64,000 nucleotides of DNA from Caulobacter mirabilis (lineage in GTDB: Bacteria; Pseudomonadota; Alphaproteobacteria; Caulobacterales; Caulobacteraceae). This document shows positions 1 through 9,500 of the stretch, one piece after another. The stretch spans positions 2,294,001-2,358,000 of the forward strand of contig NZ_CP024201.1 of the NCBI RefSeq assembly GCF_002749615.1, given 5' to 3'. Positions within the stretch are counted from its first letter, which is position 1; every line of letters begins with the position of its first letter. The translations under genes and the position numbers were made by a program. The notes under the pieces are model-generated. The model did not search any database. It was not told the DNA's origin and worked only from the letters and a program-made list of their open reading frames with translations.

Positions 1-1181
1 TGCCGACTCCGGCGGCCTGGCGGCTCGGGTGGGCCTCCGCGCAGATGCTGGTCGAGGACCATCTGCAGCGCACCGGTGACTGGCCGCGCGCCGTCGCGCT
101 CTCCGCCTGGGGAACGGCCAACATGCGCACCGGCGGCGACGACATCGCCCAGGCGCTGGCGTTGATGGGCGCTCGCCCGACTTGGGAAGGCTCCACGGGG
201 CGCGTGACCGGCTTCGAGGTTCTGCCGATCGCCCTGCTCGGCCGGCCGCGCGTGGATGTCACGCTGCGCATCTCGGGCTTCTTTCGAGACGCCTTCCCGG
301 ACCAGATCGACCTGGTCGCCAGCGCCGCCCGCGCCGTCCAGGCCCTGGACGAGGCCGAGGAGGACAACCCCGCCGCCGCCCGTTTCCGCCGCGAGGTCGC
401 CGACCGGCTGGCCGCGGGGCAGGCGCCGGAGGCGGCCGAACGGTTTGCGGGGCTGCGCGTCTTCGGCTCCATGCCAGGAGCCTATGGCGCCGGTCTGCAG
501 GCCCTGATCGACGAGGGCGCCTGGGAGACACGCTCCGACCTGGCCGAAGCCTTCCTGGTCTGGGGCGCGTTCGGCTACGGCCTAGGCCTGGACGGCGCGC
601 CCGTGCGCGGAGAGTTGGAGCGGCGGTTGTCGTACGTCGAGGCCGTGATCCAGAATCAGGACAACCGCGAGCACGACCTGCTCGACAGCGACGACTACTA
701 CCAGTTCGAAGGCGGCCTCGCCGCCGCCGTGGCGGCCGTCAGGGGCCAGGCGCCGACGACCTATCACAACGATCATTCGCGCCCCGAACGACCCGTGATC
801 CGCACGCTCGAGGACGAGATCGCCCGGGTTCTGCGCGCCCGGCTCGTGAACCCCAAATGGATCGCGGGGGTCATGCGGCACGGCTATCGCGGAGGGGCCG
901 AGATCGCGGCCGGGGTCGACTTCCTGTTCGCCTTCGCCGCCGCCACGGGCCTGGTGAAGCCGCATCATTTCGACCTGGTCGAAGCCGCCTTCATCGAGGA
1001 CGCGACTGTCCGCGCCTTCCTCGAACAGGCCAACCCCGACGCCCTCCGGGACATCGCCGAACGGCTGAGCGAAGCCGTCGCGCGCGGGCTCTGGAAACCG
1101 CGCAGCAACAGCGCCGGCGAGCGTCTTCGCCTGGCAGCCATGGCGAACAAGGGCCTTGGCGGGTCGGCCGATTGCGGCTAA
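1..1181 (+). CDS. cobN: Cobaltochelatase subunit CobN, C-terminal part
   Basis: This is the end of the large subunit of the aerobic, ATP-dependent cobaltochelatase, which with CobS and CobT inserts cobalt into hydrogenobyrinate a,c-diamide in cytosolic B12 synthesis. The frame is open from base 3, giving 392 residues before TAA, so the gene enters from the left and its start is missing. Strong CobN/magnesium-chelatase H-subunit signatures are visible: the stretch around SAWGTANMRTGGDDIAQAL, then LGRPRVDVTLRISGFFRDAFP, then the typical C-terminal alpha-helical part. The full family protein is usually about 1100-1270 residues, so roughly the last third is here. A cobalamin riboswitch and a B12 receptor operon follow on the same strand about 40 bases later, which fits a cobalamin island. 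The family is certain; whether the upstream part is intact cannot be seen. Confidence 0.95.
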   Translation, partial: PTPAAWRLGWASAQMLVEDHLQRTGDWPRAVALSAWGTANMRTGGDDIAQALALMGARPTWEGSTGRVTGFEVLPIALLGRPRVDVTLRISGFFRDAFPDQIDLVASAARAVQALDEAEEDNPAAARFRREVADRLAAGQAPEAAERFAGLRVFGSMPGAYGAGLQALIDEGAWETRSDLAEAFLVWGAFGYGLGLDGAPVRGELERRLSYVEAVIQNQDNREHDLLDSDDYYQFEGGLAAAVAAVRGQAPTTYHNDHSRPERPVIRTLEDEIARVLRARLVNPKWIAGVMRHGYRGGAEIAAGVDFLFAFAAATGLVKPHHFDLVEAAFIEDATVRAFLEQANPDALRDIAERLSEAVARGLWKPRSNSAGERLRLAAMANKGLGGSADCG

Positions 1182-1224
1182 GGCCGAACCCAGGGGGTGC
1201 TGAAATACGCATTTCCTGACATCG

Positions 1225-1425
1225 CGCCGGCGCCCGAGAGGGCTCTACGGGAACATCGGTGAGGAGCCTCGCTCCAGGTCCGAGGCTGTCCCTGCAACTG
1301 TGAGCGGCTAGCGTGATGCGCATCGTGGTCCAGGCCGTCTGGATTGCAGCCACTGGGGTTCGCCCTGGGAAGGCCGCGCGTCACGCGTTGATCCGCAAGC
1401 CAGGAGACCGGCCGGCGCGGGTCGC
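1225..1425 (+). ncRNA. Cobalamin (AdoCbl) riboswitch
   Basis: The core elements are readable in order: GGGAACATCGGTG near 1249, the CCTGCAACTGTGAGCGG block near 1291, GCCACTGG near 1348, CCTGGGAAGG near 1364, and the B12 box AGCCAGGAGACCGGCC at 1398-1413. Together these match the cobalamin riboswitch consensus. It lies in the 446-base gap between cobN and the BtuB-like receptor and is oriented towards the receptor. From known riboswitches of this class, ligand binding is expected to lower expression of the receptor operon. A GC-rich stretch of about 200 bases separates the B12 box from the receptor's ribosome site (CGGAGG at 1615-1620). Whether control is by termination or by hiding that site cannot be decided by eye. 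Outer boundaries are approximate. Confidence 0.93.
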
Positions 1426-1627
1426 TCTTGCCCGGGTCCAGGGGATGGTCCAGGCGCGGAACTCCGTCTGAGCGACGACGAGCGGCGGAGAGCCGCATCG
1501 ACCGGTCCGGCCGGGCGCTTCGCTGCGTCCTGCGCCTGCCGGCGCGTCGACCGCTGGACGGCTTCCCGCGAGGCCGCCGGAGGACGCTCTCCGCCATGTC
1601 AGTTGGACGTGAGCCGGAGGACCGTCT

Positions 1628-3580
1628 GTGTCCCGAACGATCTCCCACGCCGCCCTCGCCGCGGCGCTTTCCCTTGTCCCCGCCGCCGCCCTGGCCGAAA
1701 CGACGTTCGCGCCCTCGGTCTCCGAGCTGGTCGTCACCGGCCAGAGCCTTGAAGAGACCCTCCCCCGCCTGCTCGCCGACCATGGCTACGACGTCGAGGT
1801 TGTGACGGCCGAACAGATTCGCGACGGCGGCTTCGTCGACGTGTCCCAGGCCGTCGAACTGCTCGTCCCTGGCGCCTTCATGACCACCCAGGCCGGGCCG
1901 TTCAGCTATGTGAACCTGTCGCTGCAGGGGTCCCGGTCCAGCGACGTGCTGTGGACCGTCGACGGCGTTCGGATCAACAACCGCCTCTACAACTCGACCA
2001 GTCCGGCCGACACCCTGCCCGCGGCCATGGTCGACCGCATTGAAGTGCTCAAGGGCGGCCACGGCGTGCTGTACGGAACCCAGGCTTCGGCGGGGGTGAT
2101 CAACGTCGTCACCCGGCCGTTCAGCGCCGATCTGGCCGGCTCGCTCAGCGCCGGGGCCGACACCAACGACGGCCTGCACCTGAACGGCGCGATCAGTGAC
2201 AGCTTCGGTGGCCACAAGCTCGTCGCCTGGCTTTCGAAGGATAAGAGCGATGGCTACGAGATCTTTGACGCCTACCAGCCGAACCTGACCGACAAGAAGC
2301 GCGGCTACGACGTACTGAGCGGCGGCGTGAAGTACGGCTACGACTTCACCGACGACCTGTCGCTGATGCTGACCTACATCCGCACCAGCGCGGCGCTGGA
2401 TTATCCGAGCCAGAACGGCGTCTCGGTCAACGATCGCGACGAACAGATCGGCATCGTCCGCCTCGACTACACGCCGGACAGCGGGCCGCAGTTCTTCATC
2501 AAGTCCTACTATCATCAGTGGGACACCGACTATTACACCAAGCCCAACCCGTCGAAGTACTGGGGCTACAAGGATTTCGGCGTCAGCGGACTGGCGCGGT
2601 TCCAGATGCGGCTGGCGGACGTCGACGTCGGCTACGATTTCCAGAACTACAAGGGCCGCGACGAGGTCCTGCTGATCGAGGGCGAGACCGAGCAGGTCCA
2701 CGCCCTCTACGGCCAGGTCCGCACGAACGAGGCCTTTTCCGATCGCGCCCGACTGACCGCGGGCCTGCGCTACAACAAGGCGTCCGGCGCCGAGACCGTC
2801 GTCTGGAGCGCCTCGGGCGTCTACGACCTGACCGACGACCTCTATGTCGAAGCCTCGGGAGGGACCTCGTTCCTGCTGCCGGACGCCGAAAAGCTCTATG
2901 GGATCGATCCCTGCTGCGCGCATGGCAACCCGAACCTGGAGCCCGAGGAGAGCCTGAACTTCAACGCCGGCCTCGGCGGACGCCTGAACACCGCCTGGCC
3001 GCTGACCTGGCAGGTCACGGCCTACTGGCGAGACGTGAAGAACCTGATCACCACCAGCACGGTCAATCCGCCGCCCGGGTTTGACAGCGTCTACGTCAAC
3101 ATCGACGGCAAGACGAAGGTCTCGGGCGGCGAACTGGTCGTGCGCGGCCAGCTCGGCGAGGACTTCAGCTACACCGCCGCGTACAGCTACAGTCGCGAGC
3201 GCAACCGCACGACCGGACTGCAGATCGCCGGCCGGCCTGAGCATTCGGGCAAGCTGACGTTGAACTGGGCCCCGGCAGGCCGCCCGTACGGCGTGACGGC
3301 GGCGGCGAAATACGTCGGCCAGACGGAGACGCCGGTCACCGGCTTCGGCGTCCAGCCCTACGGCGACTACACGGTCTTCGACCTGTCCGGTCACTGGTAC
3401 GTCGACGGCGACGCCAGGCGCACGCGCCTCAACCTGCGGCTGGAGAATGCGCTGGACGAGGACTACGCGACGTCGGTCAGCTCCGCCGTCCTGCGCGGCT
3501 CCAGCCCGGCGACCCGCTTCCTGTTCCGCCGTCTGGGCATGCCGCGCACGGCCTACATCAGCCTGAGCTATCGGTTCTGA
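1628..3580 (+). CDS. TonB-dependent receptor, BtuB-like (cobalamin uptake)
   Basis: A 650-residue outer-membrane receptor importing a cobalamin-type ligand using TonB energy. The GTG start at 1628 is set by GGAGG at 1616-1620. A signal peptide (residues 1-24, ending ALAE) is followed by a TonB-box-like segment (SELVVTG), a plug (roughly residues 50-170, with DRIEVLKGG and GVLYGTQASAGVINVVTRP) and a 22-strand-type barrel ending in aromatic residues (LSYRF). The length is close to BtuB (about 600). The ligand is inferred mainly from the cobalamin riboswitch upstream; the protein alone only shows the TonB receptor family. The next gene begins one base after the stop codon, so the PepSY protein and HupE-like permease are almost certainly co-transcribed with it. 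Confidence 0.9.
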   Translation: MSRTISHAALAAALSLVPAAALAETTFAPSVSELVVTGQSLEETLPRLLADHGYDVEVVTAEQIRDGGFVDVSQAVELLVPGAFMTTQAGPFSYVNLSLQGSRSSDVLWTVDGVRINNRLYNSTSPADTLPAAMVDRIEVLKGGHGVLYGTQASAGVINVVTRPFSADLAGSLSAGADTNDGLHLNGAISDSFGGHKLVAWLSKDKSDGYEIFDAYQPNLTDKKRGYDVLSGGVKYGYDFTDDLSLMLTYIRTSAALDYPSQNGVSVNDRDEQIGIVRLDYTPDSGPQFFIKSYYHQWDTDYYTKPNPSKYWGYKDFGVSGLARFQMRLADVDVGYDFQNYKGRDEVLLIEGETEQVHALYGQVRTNEAFSDRARLTAGLRYNKASGAETVVWSASGVYDLTDDLYVEASGGTSFLLPDAEKLYGIDPCCAHGNPNLEPEESLNFNAGLGGRLNTAWPLTWQVTAYWRDVKNLITTSTVNPPPGFDSVYVNIDGKTKVSGGELVVRGQLGEDFSYTAAYSYSRERNRTTGLQIAGRPEHSGKLTLNWAPAGRPYGVTAAAKYVGQTETPVTGFGVQPYGDYTVFDLSGHWYVDGDARRTRLNLRLENALDEDYATSVSSAVLRGSSPATRFLFRRLGMPRTAYISLSYRF

Positions 3581-3581
3581 C

Positions 3582-5117
3582 ATGGCCGTCGCGAAACGAC
3601 GGGGCGTGAGGGGCCCCTTCTTTCAGATGCTGATGGTCGTCCACCGCTACCTCGGAGTGGCGGTGGGCGCCGTCATGACCGTCTGGTGCCTGTCGGGGTT
3701 CGTGATGATGTACCAGGGCTATCCGGCCCTGCGCGAACCCGAGCGGCTGGCCGGGCTGGAGCCGCTGAAGCTCGATGGCTGCTGCGTCCTGCCGAGGCTG
3801 GACCCGAAGGACGCCGCCAGGCTGTCCGGGTTCCGGATCGAGATGCTCGAGGGCCGCCCGATTCTGCGGGCGGCGATGGGAAGAGGCTCGGCCGGCAAGA
3901 CCTACGACCTGATCACTGGCCGCCCGTTCGGCGAGATCACGCCCCAGATCGCTCTCGGCGTGGCCGCGCGACAGGCCGAGGCCCTGGGCGTCGAAGGCAG
4001 GCCCCTGTCCATCCGCGCCATCAAGCAGGACCAGTGGACGGTCCAGTTCGCCAAGCGCCATCAGCCGCTCTACCAGGTGCGCTTCGACGACCCCGGCAGA
4101 ACCGACATCTATGTATCGGGCGTCAACGGCCAGGCCTTCCAGCACACCAACACCCGCCTGCGGGTGCTCGGATGGCTCGGGGCGGTGCCGCACTGGCTCT
4201 ACCCGACGGTGCTCCGCCAGGACGGCAAGCTGTGGAACGAGGTGGTGATCTGGCTGTCGGTCGCCGGGACTTTTCTCACCGCGACGGGCCTCTATGTCGG
4301 GATCGTCCATCTGGGAAGGCGGCGCAACGGCCGGTATTCGCCGTTCCGGGGGCTCTGGTTCTGGCACCATATGGCCGGACTGGTCTTTGGCGTTCTGACC
4401 CTGACCTGGGTGTTCAGCGGCCTGATGACCATGAATCCCTGGGGACTTCTGGAGGGCGGCGGCGACCGCGCGATCAGGGAGGTACTCGTCGGCAAGACCA
4501 CAGGGCCGCAGATCGAACAGGCTCTGGGCCAGGCGGTGGCGTTGAAGCCCCGCGGCGACATCGCCCAGCTGATGGCCGCACCGGTCGCCGGCCGGATCAG
4601 CCTGGCTTCGGTGGCCCGCGACGGCGAACAGGTTCGCCTTGACGCCTCGGGCCGCCCCTCTCCCGTCGGTGAGGCCGAGATCCGCGGGATGCTCGCGCCG
4701 CTCAAGCCGATGCGCATCGAGCTGCTGGCCGCCGAGGACGCCTATTACTACGGTCGAAAAGGCGACCCCGCCGACCTGCCCGTCTGGCGTGCGATCCTGC
4801 GCGATGATCAGAGCACTCGCGTCTATATCGATCCCGACACCGGCCAGGTGAAGCGCGTTGTCGACCGTGACGCCCGCCTGTCCCGCTGGGTCCGCAACGG
4901 GCTGCACGGCCTCGACTTCGCCGGGCTGCGGAACAGGCCCCTGTGGGACCTGGTCGTTCTGCCCCTGCTGCTGGGCGTCACATTGGTCTGCGCGACCGGA
5001 GCCTGGATGAGCATCCGCCGCATCCGTCGTGACGTCGCCCGTTTCGGCGCCGCCCTGGCCAACCGACGACGCCGTCGACTCTCCCTACACCCCGAACCCC
5101 AGGAGCAAGCCTCATGA
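3582..5117 (+). CDS. PepSY-associated transmembrane protein (B12 operon)
   Basis: A 511-residue inner-membrane protein of the PepSY_TM family, which includes PiuB/FpvG-like proteins encoded beside siderophore receptors. Transmembrane segments are seen near residues 15-42 (after MVVHRYLGVAVG), 220-245, 263-285 (WFWHHMAGLVFGVLTLTWVFSG) and 455-485. Between them are periplasmic PepSY-type regions. Histidines at the membrane borders (HRYLG, WHHMAG, NGLHGLD) are the kind that may bind haem or metal. Some FpvG-like relatives act in reductive release of iron from siderophores; a comparable role on corrinoid or cobalt here is only inference. ATG follows the receptor stop by one base, and the last codons overlap the next gene in ATGA, so it belongs to the riboswitch-controlled operon. 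A second, diverged family member lies at 29261-30355. Confidence 0.88.
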   Translation: MAVAKRRGVRGPFFQMLMVVHRYLGVAVGAVMTVWCLSGFVMMYQGYPALREPERLAGLEPLKLDGCCVLPRLDPKDAARLSGFRIEMLEGRPILRAAMGRGSAGKTYDLITGRPFGEITPQIALGVAARQAEALGVEGRPLSIRAIKQDQWTVQFAKRHQPLYQVRFDDPGRTDIYVSGVNGQAFQHTNTRLRVLGWLGAVPHWLYPTVLRQDGKLWNEVVIWLSVAGTFLTATGLYVGIVHLGRRRNGRYSPFRGLWFWHHMAGLVFGVLTLTWVFSGLMTMNPWGLLEGGGDRAIREVLVGKTTGPQIEQALGQAVALKPRGDIAQLMAAPVAGRISLASVARDGEQVRLDASGRPSPVGEAEIRGMLAPLKPMRIELLAAEDAYYYGRKGDPADLPVWRAILRDDQSTRVYIDPDTGQVKRVVDRDARLSRWVRNGLHGLDFAGLRNRPLWDLVVLPLLLGVTLVCATGAWMSIRRIRRDVARFGAALANRRRRRLSLHPEPQEQAS

Positions 5118-5746
5118 CAGGCCTGAACACCCTTGCCCGCCGCGCGCTGGTCCTCGCCCTTGCAGCCGCGCCGCTGGCGTTGGCCGCCGGCCCCGCCCTC
5201 GCCCACCACGGCATGCACGGCGAGCAGCCCTCGACCCCTGCCGAGGGCTTCGTCACCGGGCTGGCCCATCCCGTCCTCGGCCTCGATCACCTGGCGGTGC
5301 TGATCGGCGTCGGGCTTCTGGCCGCCCGCTTCCGAAAGGGGCTCAGCCTTCCCGCGGTGTTCATCGTCGCGATGGCCGGCGGGTGCGCCCTGCATCTCAC
5401 CAGGCTCGACCTGCCGTTCGTCGAGGTCTGGGTCGCCCTGTCGATCATCGCCGTCGGCCTGGCCGCCGCGCTGCGCCCGGCGACGCCGTTGCCCTTGGCG
5501 ATCGGCCTGTTCGGCTTGGGCGGCCTGGTTCACGGCTACGCCCTGGCCGAAAGCATGGTCGGCGCCGAGACGGGCGCGGTCTGGGCCTATCTGATAGGCT
5601 TGGCGCTCACTCAAAGCGTGGTCGCCACCGCCGCCTTGCTCGCCTCGCGCTGGGTGGCGGTGCGCCGGCAGATCGTCAACCGCATCGTCGCGGGTCTGGT
5701 GGCGGCCTCCGGCGCCGCATTCCTTCTTCTGGTCGCAGCCGCTTGA
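5114..5746 (+). CDS. HupE/UreJ family metal permease
   Basis: A 210-residue inner-membrane protein of the HupE/UreJ family, whose members transport nickel or cobalt. A signal peptide (cleavage near ALAHHG) exposes a histidine-bearing N-terminus, then comes the family signature HPVLGLDHLAVLIGVG in the first core helix, followed by about six hydrophobic helices and a further HGYALAE motif. The ATG overlaps the preceding stop codon (ATGA), implying translational coupling with the PepSY gene. Family members under cobalamin riboswitches are predicted cobalt importers feeding B12 synthesis, and the position next to cobN supports cobalt rather than nickel. That substrate call is inference; the family call is firm. 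Confidence 0.9.
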   Translation: MTGLNTLARRALVLALAAAPLALAAGPALAHHGMHGEQPSTPAEGFVTGLAHPVLGLDHLAVLIGVGLLAARFRKGLSLPAVFIVAMAGGCALHLTRLDLPFVEVWVALSIIAVGLAAALRPATPLPLAIGLFGLGGLVHGYALAESMVGAETGAVWAYLIGLALTQSVVATAALLASRWVAVRRQIVNRIVAGLVAASGAAFLLLVAAA

Positions 5747-5754
5747 CGGCTGGA

Positions 5755-5791
5755 GCGGAGGTCGGTCGGACCATGTCCGGCAGGCCTCCGC
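5755..5791 (+). terminator. Two-tier hairpin after the B12-uptake operon
   Basis: Outer arms GCGGAGG (5755-5761) and CCTCCGC (5785-5791) pair perfectly. Inside, CGGAC-CAT-GTCCG (5767-5779) forms a second stem. The structure begins 8 bases after the HupE stop codon, where an operon terminator would sit. There is no T-run after it, so it may not be a classical intrinsic terminator. Confidence 0.35.
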
Positions 5792-5995
5792 AGCAGACCA
5801 ACGTCGCCCGATCATGGTCGGCTCGGGCGTCCAGACTGCGGGTCTGCCAAGCATGCCTCGGACGCATATACGATGCCTGCCGTATTTCACATGACCTCGA
5901 ACTTTGCGTTGATGCCGTCGCGGCTTCGCCGCCAGCGTTCGGTCGTTCGCGGAAGATCTATAGAAATACAATTACAGTGCCAGCGTATGGGCAAA

Positions 5996-6025
5996 TTGAC
6001 CAAAAATTGTCCGATCATGGATAAT
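5996..6025 (+). promoter_or_regulatory. Candidate sigma70-type promoter upstream of adhesin operon
   Basis: TTGACC (5996-6001), an 18-base spacer and GATAAT (6020-6025) resemble a housekeeping promoter, in an AT-rich stretch pointing at the adhesin gene. Use would imply a 5' untranslated leader of about 500 bases. It was found by eye only. Confidence 0.35.
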
Positions 6026-6140
6026 ATTCAGCCGATTTTTGTTATCCAAAAATTCTGGCGGGCCGCCATTGAGTCTGCTCGGGGCGCGGCGGGCATGGCG
6101 TCCTAGGTCCGTTTGGTTGAAATTATACACTCCAGCGTTG

Positions 6141-6154
6141 ACAGATCGATCTGT
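6141..6154. promoter_or_regulatory. Perfect palindrome ACAGATCGATCTGT, operator candidate
   Basis: A 14-base perfect palindrome that overlaps a TTGACA hexamer (6138-6143) in the adhesin leader. Perfect dyads of this length in AT-rich leaders are often repressor sites. No regulator gene adjoins it, and no matching -10 box is clear. Confidence 0.3.
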
Positions 6155-6537
6155 AAGCATACCGTCATGGTTGTGCTTTGGCTGACGACGTTCGTCGCCA
6201 TACGAGCTCGGTTGATAAGTTCGAAGCTGTAGATTCGGATTTTTCTGTGATGCTGGTTCGAAATTCGAGTTTAGGCTCATTTCGCCAACGCTATTCGTGG
6301 CGAATCTGGCCGCTATTGAAGGCGAAATCTGTATGCCGAGAGGCAATATTGGCCTTTAGGGCTCTTCACAGGCTTCAGATTCTGTCGATGGAGCCGGATG
6401 TTTTGAAAAATCACTTCAAATTTCATGCGGAATGGCGAGCAACGTCCTGCTCTCCATGACGTATCAGTATTTCGGATATGCTCTTAAGTGATCGATGGAA
6501 TTCGATCGATATGACCCACGCAACATGGAATTGACGC

Positions 6538-9500
6538 ATGGACAAGCGCATTGACGTCATGGGCCGCAAGACGGGGGTCAGCGAAAGCCACGTCGTACAG
6601 CAGGGCGACACGGTCATTCCTATCAACGACGCGGCGACGGTGAAAATTGCCGCGCAACGCAGCGACGTTGTTGCGATGGTGCGCGAGGGCGACGATTTGA
6701 TCCTGCGTTTCGCCGACGGTTCGGCGGCGCGCCTGGACGGCTATTTCCATTGCCCTCGTGAGTCGATCGCCGATCTGATCTTCGTCGATCCTGACGCGGA
6801 AGGGGAATGGGCCGCGAACCTCGGCGCCTCGGGCTGCTATCTCGAAGGCGATCTGGTCTCGGAGCAACTGACCTACTCCTTCGAGCCGACGAGCGCCGCA
6901 GCCGTCGGTGTCGGCGGCGGCGCCGGCATCGGCGGCGCGACGCCCCTCTGGCTTGGCGGTCTCCTGGTCGGCGCCGGCGCAGCCGCGGCCGGCGGCGGCG
7001 GCGGAGGCGGCGGTCCCTCCGGCCCGCCGCCGGACACCACCGCGCCGGCCGCGCCAGTCGTCGCGCCGACGAACGGCCGGGTGCTGACGGGCACGGCCGA
7101 GGCGAACTCGGTCGTCCGCATCGATGTCAACGGCGATGGAACGATCGATGGCGCCGTCGTCGCCGACGCGACCGGCGCCTGGAGCTTCACGCTCGCCACG
7201 CCGCTGGCGAACGGCGTCATCGTCCGTGTGACCGCCGCGGATGCGGCCGGCAACGTCTCTCCGCCAACCACCGTGACCGTGGATGCGGCGGCGCCCCCGG
7301 CCCCGAGCGTCAACCCGAGCAACGGCGCCGGCCTGAGCGGCGTCGCCGAAGCCGGCGCGACGGTGCGGCTCGACCTCGACGGCGACGGCGATATCGACGC
7401 CACGACCACGGCCGGCTCCAACGGCGCCTGGAGCTACACCCCCGCCACGCCTCTGCCTCATGGCGCGACAGTCATCGCGACGGCGGTCGATGCGGTGGGC
7501 AACGCCTCGCCGCCGACCAGCGTGGTCGTCGACGGTCTCGCTCCGGCGGTTCCGACGATCAATCCGAGCCGTGGCGATGTGCTGACCGGTTCGGCGGAAG
7601 CCGGTTCAACGATCCGGCTCGATCTCGACGGCGACGACGACGTGGACGCCACCACGACCGCGAACGCCGCCGGCGCCTGGACCTATACGCCGACGGGGCC
7701 GCTGGCCAACGGCGTGACCGTGATCGTCCGGGCCGCCGACGCCGCCGGGAACGTTTCGCCGCCGGCCAGCGCCGTGATCGATACAACCCCGCCGGCCGTT
7801 CCCGCGATCGGCGTCGCGACCGATGATGTCGGGGCGCTGCTCGGCCCCGTCGCCAACGGCGGGAGCACCGACGACACGACGCCCACCCTTTCGGGCGCGG
7901 GCGCGGAGGCCAACGCCGTCATCACCATCTACGACAACGGCGCGGCCATCGGCACGACGACGGCGAACGCCGCCGGCGCCTGGAGCTTCACGCCCAGCAC
8001 GGCGCTTACGCCGGGCGGCCACAGCCTCACGATCAGCGCGACCGACGCTGCGGGCAACGCCAGCGCCCAATCGGCCGCCTATGTCATCACCATCGACACC
8101 AGCGCGCCGGCTGTCCCGACCATCGGCGGCGTCGATGACAACGTCGGCGCGATCCTCGGCGGCGTCTCCAACGGCGGCGTCACCGACGACACGACGCCCA
8201 CCCTCTCGGGCGCCGGGGCTGAGGCCAACGCCACGATCACCGTCTACGACAACGGCGTCGCCATCGGCACGACGACGGCGAACGCCGCCGGGGTCTGGAG
8301 TTTCACGCCCGGCGCGGCGCTTACGCCGGGCGGCCACAGCCTCACGATCAGCGCGACCGACGCCGCGGGCAACGCCAGCGTCCAATCGGCCGCCTATGTG
8401 GTGACCGTCGACACCAGCGCGCCGGCTGTCCCGACCATCGGCGGCGTCGACGACAACGCCGGCGCGATCCTCGGCGGCGTCTCCAACGGCGGCGTCACGG
8501 ACGACACCACCCCCACGCTCACCGGGACGGGCGCGGAGGCCAACGCCACGATCACCGTCTACGACAACGGAACCGCCATCGGCACGACCACGGCGAACGC
8601 CGCCGGGGCCTGGAGCTTCACGCCCAGCGCGGCGCTGACGGCCACGGCTCACAGCTTCACGATCAGCGCGACCGACGCCGCGGGCAACGCCAGCGCCCAA
8701 TCGGCCGCCTATGTCATCACCATCGACACCAGCGCGCCGGCTGTCCCGACCATCGGCGGCGTCGATGACAACGTCGGCGCGATCCTTGGCGGCGTCTCCA
8801 ACGGCGGCGTCACCGACGACACCACCCCCACCCTTTCGGGCACGGGCGCGGAGGCCAACGCCACGATCACCGTCTACGACAACGGAACCGCCATCGGCAC
8901 GACCACGGCGAACGCCGCCGGGGCCTGGAGCTTCACGCCCAGCGCGGCGCTGACGGCCACGGCTCACAGCTTCACGATCAGCGCGACGGACGCCGCCGGC
9001 AACGCCAGCGCCCAGTCGGCCGCCTACGTCGTGACCATCGACACCAGCCTGCCGGCCATCCCCACGATCGGCGGCGTGACCGACAACGTCGGCGCGATCC
9101 TCGGCAGCGTCTCCAACGGCGGCGTCACGGACGACACCACCCCCACGCTCACCGGGACGGGCGCGGAGGCCAACGCCACGATCACCGTCTACGACAACGG
9201 CACCGCCATCGGCACGACGACGGCCGACGCCGCCGGGGCCTGGAGCTTCACGCCCAGCGTGGCGCTGGCGGCCACGGCTCACAGTTTCACGATCAGCGCG
9301 ACGGACGCCGCCGGCAACGCCAGCGCCCAGTCGACGGCCTACGTCGTGACCATCGACACCAGCCTGCCGGCCATCCCCACGATCGGCGGCGTGACCGACA
9401 ACGTCGGCGCGATCCTCGGCGGCGTCTCCAACGGCGGCGTCACGGACGACACCACCCCCACGCTCACCGGGACGGGCGCGGAGGCCAACGCCACGATCAC

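Larger units (their letters stand above)
5792..6537. other. Long AT-richer intergenic leader before the adhesin
   Basis: About 750 bases without a credible gene, clearly richer in A and T from about 5880 on than anything around it. Short open frames exist but lack family features or ribosome sites. The stretch holds a sigma70-like promoter candidate (5996-6025), a perfect 14-base palindrome (6141-6154), a short stem TTCGCCA/TGGCGAA (6281-6304) and two ATCGAT sites flanking GGAATTCG (6491-6510) just before the adhesin. It probably carries control sequences for the surface adhesin operon, or is the remnant of something acquired. Confidence 0.6.

Noticed and set aside
1178-3583. 801-codon open frame on the minus strand opposite the BtuB-like receptor
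   Set aside because: A mirror frame of a GC-rich gene. The plus-strand protein has clear domains and a ribosome site; the antisense product has low-complexity Val/Gly/Asp/Arg composition and no family motif.
6178-6459. 93-codon frame in the adhesin leader
   Set aside because: No ribosome site, no recognisable motif, and composition unlike the coding genes around it.
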